Virus record (IMG/VR): IMGVR_UViG_3300025645_000102
Span: 1 to 52,368 of that record
Length of the DNA: 52,368 nucleotides
Reading direction: 5' to 3' (one strand)
Source of the DNA: a virus
Shown: piece after piece, positions 40,401 to 48,156 of the stretch
Position numbering within the stretch: position 1 is the first letter of the stretch
Layout of the letters: each line of letters begins with the position of its first letter
Translations under genes and position numbers: made by a program
The notes under the pieces: generated by a model
Databases searched by the model: none
What the model was told of the DNA's origin: nothing
The model's input: only the letters and a program-made list of their open reading frames with translations

Positions 40401-41291
40401 AAAACTAAAAGCTACACCTTTAGTTGCAAAACTTAAACTTTCCTTCAAAGATAATGCACCCGCAGAGGCCTGTCTTAGTTTAACCGCTAAATTATTAACA
40501 TCTACACCAGTTACTGCAGCAGAAAAACTAGTCAGCTGCTCCTGTAGTCTGCTGAAAGACGCCGCGTCATTTAGTAGTTTAAATGCAGCCCCAATAGCGT
40601 ACAAATTCACCGCAATAGCGGCGTAAGTGCTAACTAAAGGGTTAGCCCCAAAAGCTAAGGCGGAAAAGTTTCTAGTTTGATTGTTTGTAGCTCTAGTGCT
40701 TTGTCTCATTGCTGCAGTGGCTTGTTCTGAGGTATTACTAAAATTAGTATTCGCCCTACTAGCCCTATTGGCCGCATTGGAGTAATCAATAAACTCTTCT
40801 GAAGTCCTTTCTACTGCTCGCTCTACTTCGGATATGTGATAATCAAGTCTTTGTGTGTTTTGTTCTATTTTTTCCAAAACACCAAGTAACCTTGACATAC
40901 CCGTGTTTGCGTCTATACCCTCTAAAGCACCCTCCACCTGATTAGCTGATTCTCTTACATCGTCTAATACACTAATTAAAACTTCCATATTAGTTATATA
41001 TCTATCTATGCCTGCGGTTTGTATATCAGACCCAGAGAGAGATCTATTTATAGATTTAAGTGCCGAAGCAAAAGTCTTTAAACTAGCGGCTGACGTACCC
41101 AGTCTTTCTCCTGTAGCGGCTAAAGTGGATAAAGAAGCGTTTAAGCTACCAGAAACCCCTACAAAATTAGCGCTAGAAGCGCTAACGTCTGTAATAGCGT
41201 TATTTAGTTCCCTTAATTTAGTAGTAGCTTCGGTAGATCCTACTGTTTCTACTCGAACCCGTATATTTCTTATCTGTTGGTTTCTTGCCAT
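37416..41291 (-). CDS. Tail tape measure protein, 1,291 aa
   Basis: The start is the ATG at 41291 (MARNQQIRNIRVRVETVG), behind AAGGAG; the frame extends further upstream to 41327, but that part overlaps a terminator hairpin. The protein is long and mostly helical with coiled-coil sections, as in tape measures. Hydrophobic patches occur near residues ~220-245 (LVSTYAAIAVNLYAIGAAF) and ~1095-1140 (VVISTATAIAKSF to AAAMMAGMGILQIAAI), the latter typical of the membrane-interacting end. At roughly 1.5 angstrom per residue the length predicts a tail of about 190 nm (known scaling, my estimate). It scaffolds the tail tube and passes with DNA into the host. A Gly-rich C-terminal region precedes the end. 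Confidence 0.9.
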   Translation of the reverse strand: MARNQQIRNIRVRVETVGSTEATTKLRELNNAITDVSASSANFVGVSGSLNASLSTLAATGERLGTSAASLKTFASALKSINRSLSGSDIQTAGIDRYITNMEVLISVLDDVRESANQVEGALEGIDANTGMSRLLGVLEKIEQNTQRLDYHISEVERAVERTSEEFIDYSNAANRASRANTNFSNTSEQATAAMRQSTRATNNQTRNFSALAFGANPLVSTYAAIAVNLYAIGAAFKLLNDAASFSRLQEQLTSFSAAVTGVDVNNLAVKLRQASAGALSLKESLSFATKGVAFSFTTDQLDKLTASTRKASIALGRDFTDSMDRVLRGISKQEIELFDELGIVTRLTPAFQKYAAEVGKTVDELTNYERQLALTNEVQGQLDEKFSGITAGATAWETLGVNAQDATTELLVFISKGLEPTAALLSEIIDYMGVLGDQEAISKEASTSAEIFSKALSADNIGAAVTATGALSGKIEDLKEQLKASKTEALSLSTSMGGTAENLAISVANVATEFAGMAGFGFFNEGLQEANVRLRAGYSDTARYNNELQTQVVINKEIVALQKERVAQLSLLAGREITQPIDENTGTNFIAYIKALDEGMAKVEGLGLAGQKATGPLAEMLDTISELTNMPTIVVEGALIDEATIQQAERFAEFQKSFGTDVNLDGIGKVRDATLELAASYARLPTEDKLISISTGEKGEAVADLERTIKLRTDLQNKEIKLGKIISKETSDKRAIELEVLEAKLAQLKVDETLLKNIENNNYNTSSLLALQAEKNTYESGSIKIQLDSLNIQLAATDLAKKEITALQHQIGLLNLKYDIQLATEESQRKSNKRAVETANLTASLGTVQSEVERAQIEQRILNLKRLQVLAGKDGLEKQLAISLLNVEQKKLNADKARAPALDKVTASLPDKARLELDLQLAGSEQKRVEIAQKLLELRRAEIMAMAEGIEKSKALALLQVQEGTQDRAEAAAPFKDASSTFSSMAALDGITDLQSASLGLAGTFSDVFALAAENGIESFSGFTEFLSGNMEAFQGFAQGVADGIGSVYQASSDARVAGIDQEIAAEKKRDGKSAESLAKIKSLEKKKIKEQAKAQKASVVISTATAIAKSFAELGFIAGIPAAAMMAGMGILQIAAINKAANGQISNLDSGASGGSNMKIEGGSRRNDVDVSRNANAGELSFINGGQGQGTANNFRIPGRAGGGTSGAGASIIVGERGAEEITPLVPVNVSPAGSAKSGGKGIVFSPVFNVEAMDSAGFEAVTSRFSVELYNSLETELRARNLTLDSLA

Positions 41292-41310
41292 TATTTGCTC
41301 CTTGCTAAAA

Positions 41311-41368
41311 TAAAAAAAGTCCCACAACCAATAAGCGGTAAGGGACTGAATAGGGACATTGCCCTATT
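41311..41368 (-). terminator. Two tandem hairpins between chaperone and tape measure genes
   Basis: AATAGGG (41349-41355) pairs with CCCTATT (41362-41368), and AGTCCC (41318-41323) pairs with GGGACT (41342-41347). On the minus strand the second stem is followed by seven T, as in an intrinsic terminator. It may reduce tape measure transcription relative to the tube and capsid genes. Confidence 0.7.
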
Positions 41369-41379
41369 CTAGAGGATTA

Positions 41380-41820
41380 TTATCCCTTCTTGGCTTTGTC
41401 TGCGGATTTTTTGGCCTCTTTATATGAGGCTTCTCTGGCTCTTCCGTCCAGGAATCTGATTATTTCAAAAACTGTAAACCTATCTTCTCCTTCGATCAGA
41501 TAGAGTGAGAATAAAACTTCTAGGGAGGAGTAATTTTTACCAACGTACATACTAGACATACCGCCGCTGTACGTATCGGGCAGTGCGTTAAATATCTCTA
41601 TGCCTTGGTGTACATAACTAGGGAAGTCTTCAAAACTTGGGGGTATTTTATCGGGGTCGATTTCACCTCCAAGCTGCTCTTCCATTCTTAAGTACGTTTC
41701 AGCAGTAATACCTACTCTAGCATTATCTAAATATTTTTTAAGGTAGTCTAAGGTAGCTTCTGCTCTATCAGTCTCGAAATCGGTGCAAACTGAACACCTG
41801 TTCATTAATCCAAGTATCAA
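41380..41820 (-). CDS. Tail assembly chaperone, frameshift extension (T part)
   Basis: This open frame overlaps the preceding ORF (41768-42172) by 53 bases in the +1 frame and has no convincing start of its own (TTG at 41820 without a ribosome binding site). This is the arrangement of lambda G-T. I expect it to be translated as an extension of the 134-aa protein after a +1 shift at TTT-C (see finding). The part after the shift (ETDRAEATLDYLKKYLDN onward, ~130 aa) is helical and ends in a Lys-rich tail (KKSADKAKKG). It would help the tape measure and tube protein assemble and then leave the tail. Confidence 0.7.
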   Translation of the reverse strand: MILGLMNRCSVCTDFETDRAEATLDYLKKYLDNARVGITAETYLRMEEQLGGEIDPDKIPPSFEDFPSYVHQGIEIFNALPDTYSGGMSSMYVGKNYSSLEVLFSLYLIEGEDRFTVFEIIRFLDGRAREASYKEAKKSADKAKKG

Positions 41821-42172
41821 AAATTTGTGAGTGAGAAACTAACTGCACTACGTTATCTATAGAGAACTCTACCTCAGCTTCTAGGTCTTCTATTTGAGAA
41901 CTATCTATTAGTAGTAACTCGCTAAGATGTTTATACTTTAATCCAGACCAGCCTTTGATTGCTGCTTCTGAGAACTTTTCGACAAATTTGTCTTGATCTA
42001 GCTCTGTTACTGGCATTCTAAGTTTAGGGTCTATTTTAGTGGTCTCTGATTCGGTTCTAATCTTTCTAGATAACTCCCTTGATAGGGCTGCTATCTTTAC
42101 TTCAAAACCATCAATACCTTCAAAGGGTACTGTGACTACTTTTGTTTCTACTATAAGTTGTTTTAAGTTCAT
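41768..42172 (-). CDS. Tail assembly chaperone, short product (lambda G-like)
   Basis: The 134-aa protein lies between the tail tube and tape measure genes, where nearly all long-tailed phages have the G/GT chaperone pair. It begins MNLKQLIVETKVVTVPFEGIDGFEVKIAALSRE, the beta-rich, substrate-like start common in these chaperones. It ends HRFRD at a TGA inside the next frame. It should be the major product, with the G-T fusion a minor one. AAAAGAATTATG context provides the ribosome binding site. Confidence 0.75.
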   Translation of the reverse strand: MNLKQLIVETKVVTVPFEGIDGFEVKIAALSRELSRKIRTESETTKIDPKLRMPVTELDQDKFVEKFSEAAIKGWSGLKYKHLSELLLIDSSQIEDLEAEVEFSIDNVVQLVSHSQIFDTWINEQVFSLHRFRD

Positions 42173-42184
42173 AATTCTTTTCCT

Positions 42185-43072
42185 CTAGAATTTTAATGTT
42201 GAGTTAACAGAGCTAGGCAGTAACACGTAGTCTGTCGCTATTCGATGATAATCTCCAAGATCAAATCTTTCTGTAGTACTGCAGTTGCCGAGCTTAATAT
42301 TAAAGCTAGGACCATATGCAATCTCGATTGATGCGTCTTGTGAAAACGTCGTATTATTATTATTTAGTTTTAATTGTGTTATTGTGCCAGAGATAGTCAT
42401 TGTGTCTATTAAAGGTCTACTTACCTTAAATATACTGCCTATATCGAAAACAGATTTTTGTGTTCCCCACTTAATACCTCTAGTAAGCTCCACTGTAACG
42501 CCCAGTACATTGTTAAAACCTTCTACTACAACACTACTATTTATAAACCCAGAAGAAGTTTGTGAGACTTGTGTTAGGTTATTAAATATTGTCATTTCCT
42601 CAGCTATATCTGTTACATCTTGTAAGTCAGAACCAACAGCAGTTATATTAGCCGCTAGTATCTCTTTTTGAGTAATAGTGAGAGATAGATTTTCTCCTAC
42701 CGCATCAGACACTTTGTATATAGTGCCAGTCGCCGATACTATATAAACAGTAGCTGCGTTGGGGGTAGCATCTAAGGCTATAAATGTAGGGATTTTATGT
42801 GTAGTATCAAAATCATGGGGCAGCCCAAACCAATTAGCTAAAGCCTTTTCGGGTTCAGCAGCCGCTAAGTAAATTGAAAAGTTAAGAGATACAGGAGATT
42901 TCTCTGTTGTAAAAGTCTTGTCCATCAAAGTTCTTTTTTGTAGCGTTTGAGTGGTTTGCCTAGATTCAGAAAACGTCTGGGAAGCAGATACCTCACCCAC
43001 AAGAAACTTGTACTTGTGGGTGTTGGTAGCTAAGTATACAGTGGTACCTATTTTAAAATCGATACCACTCAT
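42185..43072 (-). CDS. Second tail-tube-like protein, 295 aa
   Basis: The protein begins MSGIDFKIGTTVYLATNT and has FSESRQTTQTLQKRTLMDKTF, then SLNFSIYLAA and a region ANWFGLPHDF. The same order of features (SFSQSVSTTDVSVEEAGP, RFNASLDPVEWSFTTYM, LLWHALAS) occurs in the major tail protein candidate encoded immediately upstream, so the two look like paralogues. Paired tube proteins may build separate sections of the tube, or this one may cap it. Which protein is major cannot be told from sequence alone. It lies 5 bases after the first tube gene. Confidence 0.7.
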   Translation of the reverse strand: MSGIDFKIGTTVYLATNTHKYKFLVGEVSASQTFSESRQTTQTLQKRTLMDKTFTTEKSPVSLNFSIYLAAAEPEKALANWFGLPHDFDTTHKIPTFIALDATPNAATVYIVSATGTIYKVSDAVGENLSLTITQKEILAANITAVGSDLQDVTDIAEEMTIFNNLTQVSQTSSGFINSSVVVEGFNNVLGVTVELTRGIKWGTQKSVFDIGSIFKVSRPLIDTMTISGTITQLKLNNNNTTFSQDASIEIAYGPSFNIKLGNCSTTERFDLGDYHRIATDYVLLPSSVNSTLKF

Positions 43073-43077
43073 GTGTT

Positions 43078-44235
43078 TTACTCCGCGAAGAACGCAAAAG
43101 AGATTTCGTCGCCACTGATCAAATCAGTAGAAGAAGGAATCCCCTTGAACTCTATAGAGGTAGATACAACGTCATCTATGGATAATGACGGAACAGATAA
43201 CTGAGCTAATGGTATAGTTATCTCAGCTCGTGAGCCAGTACCACCACCTACCTGAAAGACTATATTGGCAGCATTAGTAACGGCGTCACCAACTTCTGCG
43301 AGCATGTGAGCTAATAAATTAGCCGAACCATATTCTGTGCCAGTAGTACCATCAGATCCAACGTTATCTCTAAGGTATGCTTCAATTGTTCCTGTGACTT
43401 CAAAAGAGCCAGTAAAAGAACCAATCGCATTATCTACTTCAGCTAGTGTATTAGGTGTAAGATACGTAACGTTGTTGTTAACAGTAACAGTACCACTAGT
43501 GATAGGTATAATATAGTTATCATTAACGCCCGCGTTTAATCCTGGTGCTAGATCTGAGTTTAAGCTCATAAGAGTTAGTTTATTGACTAAATAACTTTTG
43601 TTAGTAGGTACTCTTACGTATCCAGAAGCTACAGAAGTTTCGTCAAAACTTGTGCCACCAGCGGCTACAAAAGCAGGTACGGTAATAGGTAAGTAAGTCA
43701 GACCCTGGCCAGACCAAGAAGTTTGCCCAATATCAGAAATATCTATAGAAACTTCTGCTTGACCTACCTGAACTTTATCTATGTAATACATCGTATTATC
43801 TACTAAGAAATACAAATAGAGTTCCGTTAGTACATGAGCTGAGTTATTTTCAAAGTCAACTTTAAAACTAGAAGTATCGCCAAACACTTTAGATGTGCCT
43901 GTACCATTGTCTAGGTCTACTACTGTGGCATTAGATGAAGCTAAGGCGTGCCATAACAACATATCTACAGTAAAGTGGGTAGAACCCTCTAAGTAAGGTG
44001 TCATATAAGTAGTGAAAGACCATTCTACTGGATCCAAAGAAGCGTTAAATCTCTTACTTCCTCTAATGGGTGCGGGGCCTGCTTCTTCTACTGATACATC
44101 TGTGGTAGAAACTGACTGTGAAAAGCTATAGCCTTCCTGGACTGGGATTTCGAAAGTGTTAGCATTGGTATGGGTTCCACCGCTAGCTTCCGTACTGATC
44201 CATAATCTGGTATTACGGGATAAGTTAATTGCCAT
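43078..44235 (-). CDS. Major tail tube protein candidate, 385 aa
   Basis: The protein begins MAINLSRNTRLWISTEASGG and is rich in Thr, Ser and beta-strand patterns; RFNASLDPVEWSFTTYMTPY resembles the conserved core of phage tail tube proteins. At 385 aa it is longer than lambda gpV, and the C-terminal part may be an added domain. A strong AGGAG-like ribosome binding site (TAGGAGAATT) precedes the ATG. It follows the tail terminator gene and precedes its paralogue, as expected of the tube gene. Confidence 0.78.
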   Translation of the reverse strand: MAINLSRNTRLWISTEASGGTHTNANTFEIPVQEGYSFSQSVSTTDVSVEEAGPAPIRGSKRFNASLDPVEWSFTTYMTPYLEGSTHFTVDMLLWHALASSNATVVDLDNGTGTSKVFGDTSSFKVDFENNSAHVLTELYLYFLVDNTMYYIDKVQVGQAEVSIDISDIGQTSWSGQGLTYLPITVPAFVAAGGTSFDETSVASGYVRVPTNKSYLVNKLTLMSLNSDLAPGLNAGVNDNYIIPITSGTVTVNNNVTYLTPNTLAEVDNAIGSFTGSFEVTGTIEAYLRDNVGSDGTTGTEYGSANLLAHMLAEVGDAVTNAANIVFQVGGGTGSRAEITIPLAQLSVPSLSIDDVVSTSIEFKGIPSSTDLISGDEISFAFFAE

Positions 44236-44252
44236 GTTATAATTCTCCTAAA

Positions 44253-44726
44253 TTATTGTGCGGTCTTACGTATTTTTTCATAACGTACGGTTGCAGTAAC
44301 CTGACCTAATGCTAATGGTGATAAAATACCTTCATCGGTATTTATCTGTGTTATTGTGTTGTCTACTGTAGTTTTGATTAATTCTCCATCCGAAGTAACT
44401 ACAGTATAATCTAATTGGAGGTTGGTGTCAAGAAAAGTTTCTACGTCAGATATGATAGACTCTAGGGATGCTTGGGTCGCTTCCTCGGATTTAACATATA
44501 TCGTAATATTCATATTTAATGTTGCCCACGTAAAATTAGAGGGCATATCTTCTCTAGTTTCTGCACCAGGGGTAATACTAATGTATGGAAATTCTTCAAC
44601 GTCGTCAAAATGAACTACCCTAGAATCCACATTACCATATAGGTTATTAACGTAATCTCCAGTGCCGTCCATTAATTCACTAAGTTTAGAAACCATAGCT
44701 TGGGTTATTCCAGATCTAGCACTCAT
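44253..44726 (-). CDS. Tail terminator-like protein, 157 aa
   Basis: The protein has MSARSGITQAMVSKLSELMDG, HFDDVEEFPYISITPGAE and ends in LSPLALGQVTATVRYEK. This alternation of an initial helix and a beta sheet with final strand is typical of tail terminators (lambda gpU / minor tail protein). It should cap the tail tube and stop its growth. Its ATG overlaps the neck protein stop by 4 bases. Position just before the tube genes supports the call. Confidence 0.7.
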   Translation of the reverse strand: MSARSGITQAMVSKLSELMDGTGDYVNNLYGNVDSRVVHFDDVEEFPYISITPGAETREDMPSNFTWATLNMNITIYVKSEEATQASLESIISDVETFLDTNLQLDYTVVTSDGELIKTTVDNTITQINTDEGILSPLALGQVTATVRYEKIRKTAQ

Positions 44727-45382
44727 TTTGAGTTCTCCTGAATATTAAAGTTTGCTTTCTTGAAGGAGCTAGGGCTTAGTGCCTTTGCTAAAGCTATTGA
44801 TATAGCCTTTTTTATAAGAGAAGCAGGGTCTCTTGTTTTATGTCCTGCAAATACCGCGTAGGGCATTAACATGTAAGAAAAAAATATAGAGCCTCTTGTT
44901 TGGTTCTTACCACCCGTAATGCCATTTATATGTGCACTGTGTGCAAATCTGCCAGTGTCATTGACTAGTGCCGGTGCTACCATTAGGTTTTTTACGTGCT
45001 CAAATAAAGTTACGTTTAATATTTTAGCCAAATTTACTGCCGATATAAACCTACCGTCTGCTCCTTGTAGTCCTGCTATCTTTGCAGCTATATCAACTTT
45101 ACCTGATTTTTTAGTTTTTGTAGTTTTGTTTAAAAAACCGTTAGATAGCATATCTTTAGATAAAACTCCAGATATAATATCTTCTATACGTGTAACAGCG
45201 GCAGTTAGTGCTTTATCTGCTATTTCTTTTTCAGTAGCTTCCGGCATTTCGTCTTTAAACCTAAGCTCTAGAGTACCTTTAAGATCTAATCCCTTGGATA
45301 CTACATCTACTAAAGTTTTGGCAGGTAAAGTATCCCCACCCCTTCCTATAGCTTTTTGAAGTATAGCCTCAAACGTACTCAT
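44723..45382 (-). CDS. Neck / head-tail joining protein, 219 aa
   Basis: The mostly helical, basic protein (KTKKSGKVDIAAK; final KKAISIALAKALSPSSFKKANF) is not recognised with certainty. It lies between the connector-like and tail terminator genes, where HK97 gp10-type neck proteins are encoded, and its size is similar. It starts 4 bases inside the connector gene. Residues around GITGGKNQTRGSIFFSYMLMPYAVFAGHKTRDP look like the core. Confidence 0.6.
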   Translation of the reverse strand: MSTFEAILQKAIGRGGDTLPAKTLVDVVSKGLDLKGTLELRFKDEMPEATEKEIADKALTAAVTRIEDIISGVLSKDMLSNGFLNKTTKTKKSGKVDIAAKIAGLQGADGRFISAVNLAKILNVTLFEHVKNLMVAPALVNDTGRFAHSAHINGITGGKNQTRGSIFFSYMLMPYAVFAGHKTRDPASLIKKAISIALAKALSPSSFKKANFNIQENSK

Positions 45383-45900
45383 AGAACTTTATACAAATCT
45401 AACATAAGTTTTATTTGTGGAGGTACTAATGTAGGAGTAGGGCTTGAACTGCTTTCTCCGGTACTAGAGGTTATCTTTGTAGAAAAACTACCCTTATTAA
45501 AATAGCTAACCAATTCATACGCTGAAATAACTAAATCTGCAGGAGGCGTAGTATAGCCGTAAGTATAATCTATTTCTATAGCGTTTCTAGTGGTTGGGAA
45601 CGAATCTACCGCTTCTATCGTGCCGACCGCTAGGTCAACGTAATACTTTGTAGGGTCTAGGTCAACACCGCTTACAGATACTCTGGTTACCGCGTTTAGT
45701 GCGGGGTGAGGTACTAATACCTCTAACTCATTGTCTGAAGTGGCTTTTGCTCCAACAACTGTAACTTCTTCAAAACTTAAAGAACAATAATTTTCTACAA
45801 AAGTATTAACGAAGGCTACCAAAGGCTCTAGTTTCTGATCATTGTTAGGGGTTTTTAGATCTTTATAATCTTTGTAACCCTCTAATGTAATTAATGCCAT
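45379..45900 (-). CDS. Head-tail connector (HK97 gp6-like adaptor)
   Basis: The 173-aa protein starts MALITLEGYKDYKDLKTPNNDQKLEPLVAFVNTFVENYCSL, the pattern of gp6-like connectors (initial helices with a tail binding the portal). A central beta section (VLVPHPALNAVTRVSVSGVDL) follows, then a helix with DYTYGYTTPPADLVISAYEL. It attaches below the portal. It follows the capsid terminator and has an AGGAG ribosome binding site. Confidence 0.72.
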   Translation of the reverse strand: MALITLEGYKDYKDLKTPNNDQKLEPLVAFVNTFVENYCSLSFEEVTVVGAKATSDNELEVLVPHPALNAVTRVSVSGVDLDPTKYYVDLAVGTIEAVDSFPTTRNAIEIDYTYGYTTPPADLVISAYELVSYFNKGSFSTKITSSTGESSSSPTPTLVPPQIKLMLDLYKVL

Positions 45901-45917
45901 TTGTTTTCTCCTAATAA

Positions 45918-45951
45918 AAAAGCCCCGCCCGAGACGGGAGGGGCCTTTTTT
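45918..45951 (-). terminator. Terminator after the capsid gene
   Basis: GCCCC/GGGGC (45922-45926 with 45940-45944) continues to CCCG/CGGG (45928-45931 with 45935-45938) around AGA, with A and T runs on each side. It follows the capsid stop by about 20 bases in the minus direction, limiting transcription into connector and tail genes. Confidence 0.88.
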
Positions 45952-45970
45952 TGTTCGATATCAGTTATTA

Positions 45971-47914
45971 TTAAGCTGCTGCGAACTTAAGAGATACTAC
46001 ACCTTTACCATTACCAGTAGAAGCTACGATCAATGGCTCTAAGTTAAGTCTTTGAGTAGCAACAAATACTGTTCTATCTGTCTCAACATCAAAATCACTA
46101 CGTACTGTAACACCACGTTGACGTGGAACTACGAAGTTACTTGCATTACAGATAACTGCGTAAACAGAAGCATTTGCTCGTGCTGCAAACTCGTTAGATA
46201 CTAGAACTCGCATACCGTAGATATTGCCAACTTCACCAACTAATTTAGTTGCGTTATTCTGGCCAACTTGCTGTACATCAGCCCACTCTGAATCTTGAAT
46301 AAGATCCCAGTATGCGTCTTGAGATATAATAACATATAATTGATCAAGGTTGATACCATAAAGACCTAAGCCTCTACGTGCTGCTAAGATTTCTTTAGCA
46401 GTTACTAAAACAGTCTTATCTGCTTTGGCAAGAGTAGTAAAAGTTTGAGCTGCTACAGCATTTGCTTGAGTAGCTAGACCTTTAGGCTTACCATTACCGT
46501 CTCCGATTAAGAAAGCAGAGTCAATTGACTTGGCGTGTGCTTCAACAAGATGTGAACGTAAGATAGGAACTAGAGCGATAATTGTATCTTCTTCAGTTTC
46601 TTCAGTTAAGTAAACTTTAGCAGCTAACTTAAAAGTCTTAAGTGTGCGTTCAGTAAGAGCGATAGCTAGTTCAGCGCCGGTACGATCTGTATCAGCACCG
46701 TCAGCAAGTGCTGATGCTGCAACCCATGTTGCTGTCTGAATATCAGGATTTACTGGGATAGTCATTGAGGCAGAAGACATAGACATTTCTGCAAACAAAG
46801 GAGCAACTACTAGAGCAGCTTGGATGTCGCGTGCTAAGTTAGTTGAGAAAGTAGTTTCGTAACCGTCAGAACTAACTTCAAGGCTAGATTGATCGTTTAC
46901 GGCTTTGATACGGCTACCAAAATCTGTCTCAAACATACCAACTTTTTTGATTGCGCTAAGGAAAACTAGTTTATCAGCATCTTCGCCGTGTTGTTTCTCA
47001 GAGGTAGCTCCACGCATGCCTTTAGTAATAGTACTAAGACCAGGGTTGTTACGAGCTGCAACTACCTGAGCGATCTCTTCTTTAAGAGCAACGATCTGGT
47101 CGTGGTTGGTTTTAACCATTTCTGCAAAAGCAGCGTCTTTCTGTCCCATAGTGTTTTCTAGGTCAGCGATTAGAGACTTAGCAGCTTCTGTTGCACTAGA
47201 TTTGATTGCTAATTCTTTTTGAGCATTAGCGTCGGCTTCTTTTTGTGCTTTCTCTACTGCGGCTGTTTTAGCAGCTTCAGCTTCATTGAATGCTGCTTTT
47301 ACGCTAGCATTGATATCAGCTTGGCTGTCCAGCTTCATTTGAGCAGCCATTGCCTGCATTTCTTCAAGAGTCATTATTATTTCTTCCTTTTTATCGCCTT
47401 CTGGCGTTAAGTTAATTTTAAACTTCTCAAAGTCTTGAGAGTCCATACCTTTTGAAACCGAAAATACCGAGTCCTGGTTGCAGGGAACTGATACTACCGA
47501 AATTTCGTGTAATTCTACTGATTTAATAAAGTAAGTATCTGTAACATTATCATACTCTGCATCCAATATATTGAATCCAACGCTAAATGTTGTAAGTACT
47601 CCCTCTTTTATTAGATCGTAGATTGCTCCAGCACCTTTACTGATACTGGCTTTAATTTTTAATCCCATCTCTGTGACGCTCCAATCAACCATTTTGCCTA
47701 TTGGCTGTTTATGGTCGTGGTACGCTAAGATAATTGGATTTTTTAAATAGTTATTTAATGCTGATGGTGCTTCCCAAGCTGTGCTAGGGATAACGTCTCC
47801 AGCTCTGTCTTTAGTTACTGTGTTAGCAAAGCCTTCAATAACTAAAGTGTCTGAGGTTTCATCAATAGCTTTTACGCTATTGATCATTCCTAGTAATTTA
47901 GTGTTGTAGTTCAT
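45971..47914 (-). CDS. Fused prohead protease / scaffold / HK97-type major capsid protein
   Basis: The 647-aa protein holds, in order: an S78-type prohead protease (~residues 20-155; VIEGFANTVTKDRAGD, H66 in AYHDH, S111 in TTFSVGF, E137 in LHEISVVSVP), a helical Ala/Glu/Lys-rich scaffold (delta) segment (~181-290), and the HK97-fold capsid protein (~300-647; MTIPVNPDIQTATWVAA, FLIGDGNGKPKGL, FVVPRQRGVTVRSDFDV). In HK97 these are two genes. An internal ATG at 47374 (M181, MTLEEMQAMAAQ) has a strong site AAAAAGGAAG, so scaffold-capsid is probably also made alone in excess. The protease would cut out the scaffold during maturation. Confidence 0.92.
   Translation of the reverse strand: MNYNTKLLGMINSVKAIDETSDTLVIEGFANTVTKDRAGDVIPSTAWEAPSALNNYLKNPIILAYHDHKQPIGKMVDWSVTEMGLKIKASISKGAGAIYDLIKEGVLTTFSVGFNILDAEYDNVTDTYFIKSVELHEISVVSVPCNQDSVFSVSKGMDSQDFEKFKINLTPEGDKKEEIIMTLEEMQAMAAQMKLDSQADINASVKAAFNEAEAAKTAAVEKAQKEADANAQKELAIKSSATEAAKSLIADLENTMGQKDAAFAEMVKTNHDQIVALKEEIAQVVAARNNPGLSTITKGMRGATSEKQHGEDADKLVFLSAIKKVGMFETDFGSRIKAVNDQSSLEVSSDGYETTFSTNLARDIQAALVVAPLFAEMSMSSASMTIPVNPDIQTATWVAASALADGADTDRTGAELAIALTERTLKTFKLAAKVYLTEETEEDTIIALVPILRSHLVEAHAKSIDSAFLIGDGNGKPKGLATQANAVAAQTFTTLAKADKTVLVTAKEILAARRGLGLYGINLDQLYVIISQDAYWDLIQDSEWADVQQVGQNNATKLVGEVGNIYGMRVLVSNEFAARANASVYAVICNASNFVVPRQRGVTVRSDFDVETDRTVFVATQRLNLEPLIVASTGNGKGVVSLKFAAA
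47374..47392 (-). promoter_or_regulatory. Internal ribosome binding site and start for scaffold-capsid
   Basis: On the minus strand AAAAAGGAAG lies about 7 bases before an in-frame ATG (A at 47374) that encodes M181 of the fusion. Translation from here would yield a 467-aa scaffold-capsid protein without the protease. Confidence 0.65.
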
Positions 47915-48156
47915 TTTTTCTCTGTCCTAACCGCAGTTTTAGTAACAGCTGATACCATAGGTTTTGTAACTGTAGGTGCTGCTTTACGTTTAGTACCACA
48001 AAACATAGTGTAGGCTTTTTCAAATTCTGCCCAATTTTTGTATTGTTTTATAATAACAGCCGTATTTGTAGGGCTAGCTACTGTAGCATTATATAAAAGT
48101 CTGCTAGGCGTGTCTTGTCCAAACACTTTATAAATCTTTTCGAATAAATCCATCAT
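47911..48156 (-). CDS. Hypothetical protein, 81 aa
   Basis: A small unknown protein between portal and protease/capsid genes, overlapping each by 4 bases. It begins MMDLFEKIYKVFGQDTPSR and its C-terminal third is basic with Thr/Val repeats (APTVTKPMVSAVTKTAVRTEKK). A head-assembly accessory role is possible from position only. Confidence 0.6.
   Translation of the reverse strand: MMDLFEKIYKVFGQDTPSRLLYNATVASPTNTAVIIKQYKNWAEFEKAYTMFCGTKRKAAPTVTKPMVSAVTKTAVRTEKK

Noticed and set aside
41292-41327. Tape measure start at 41327
   Set aside because: The extension lies over the T-tract of the terminator; the ATG at 41291 has a clear AAGGAG.
41768-41820. -1 frameshift as in lambda G-T
   Set aside because: The frame offset is +1 (or -2), and no X-XXY-YYZ slippery heptamer was seen in the overlap.
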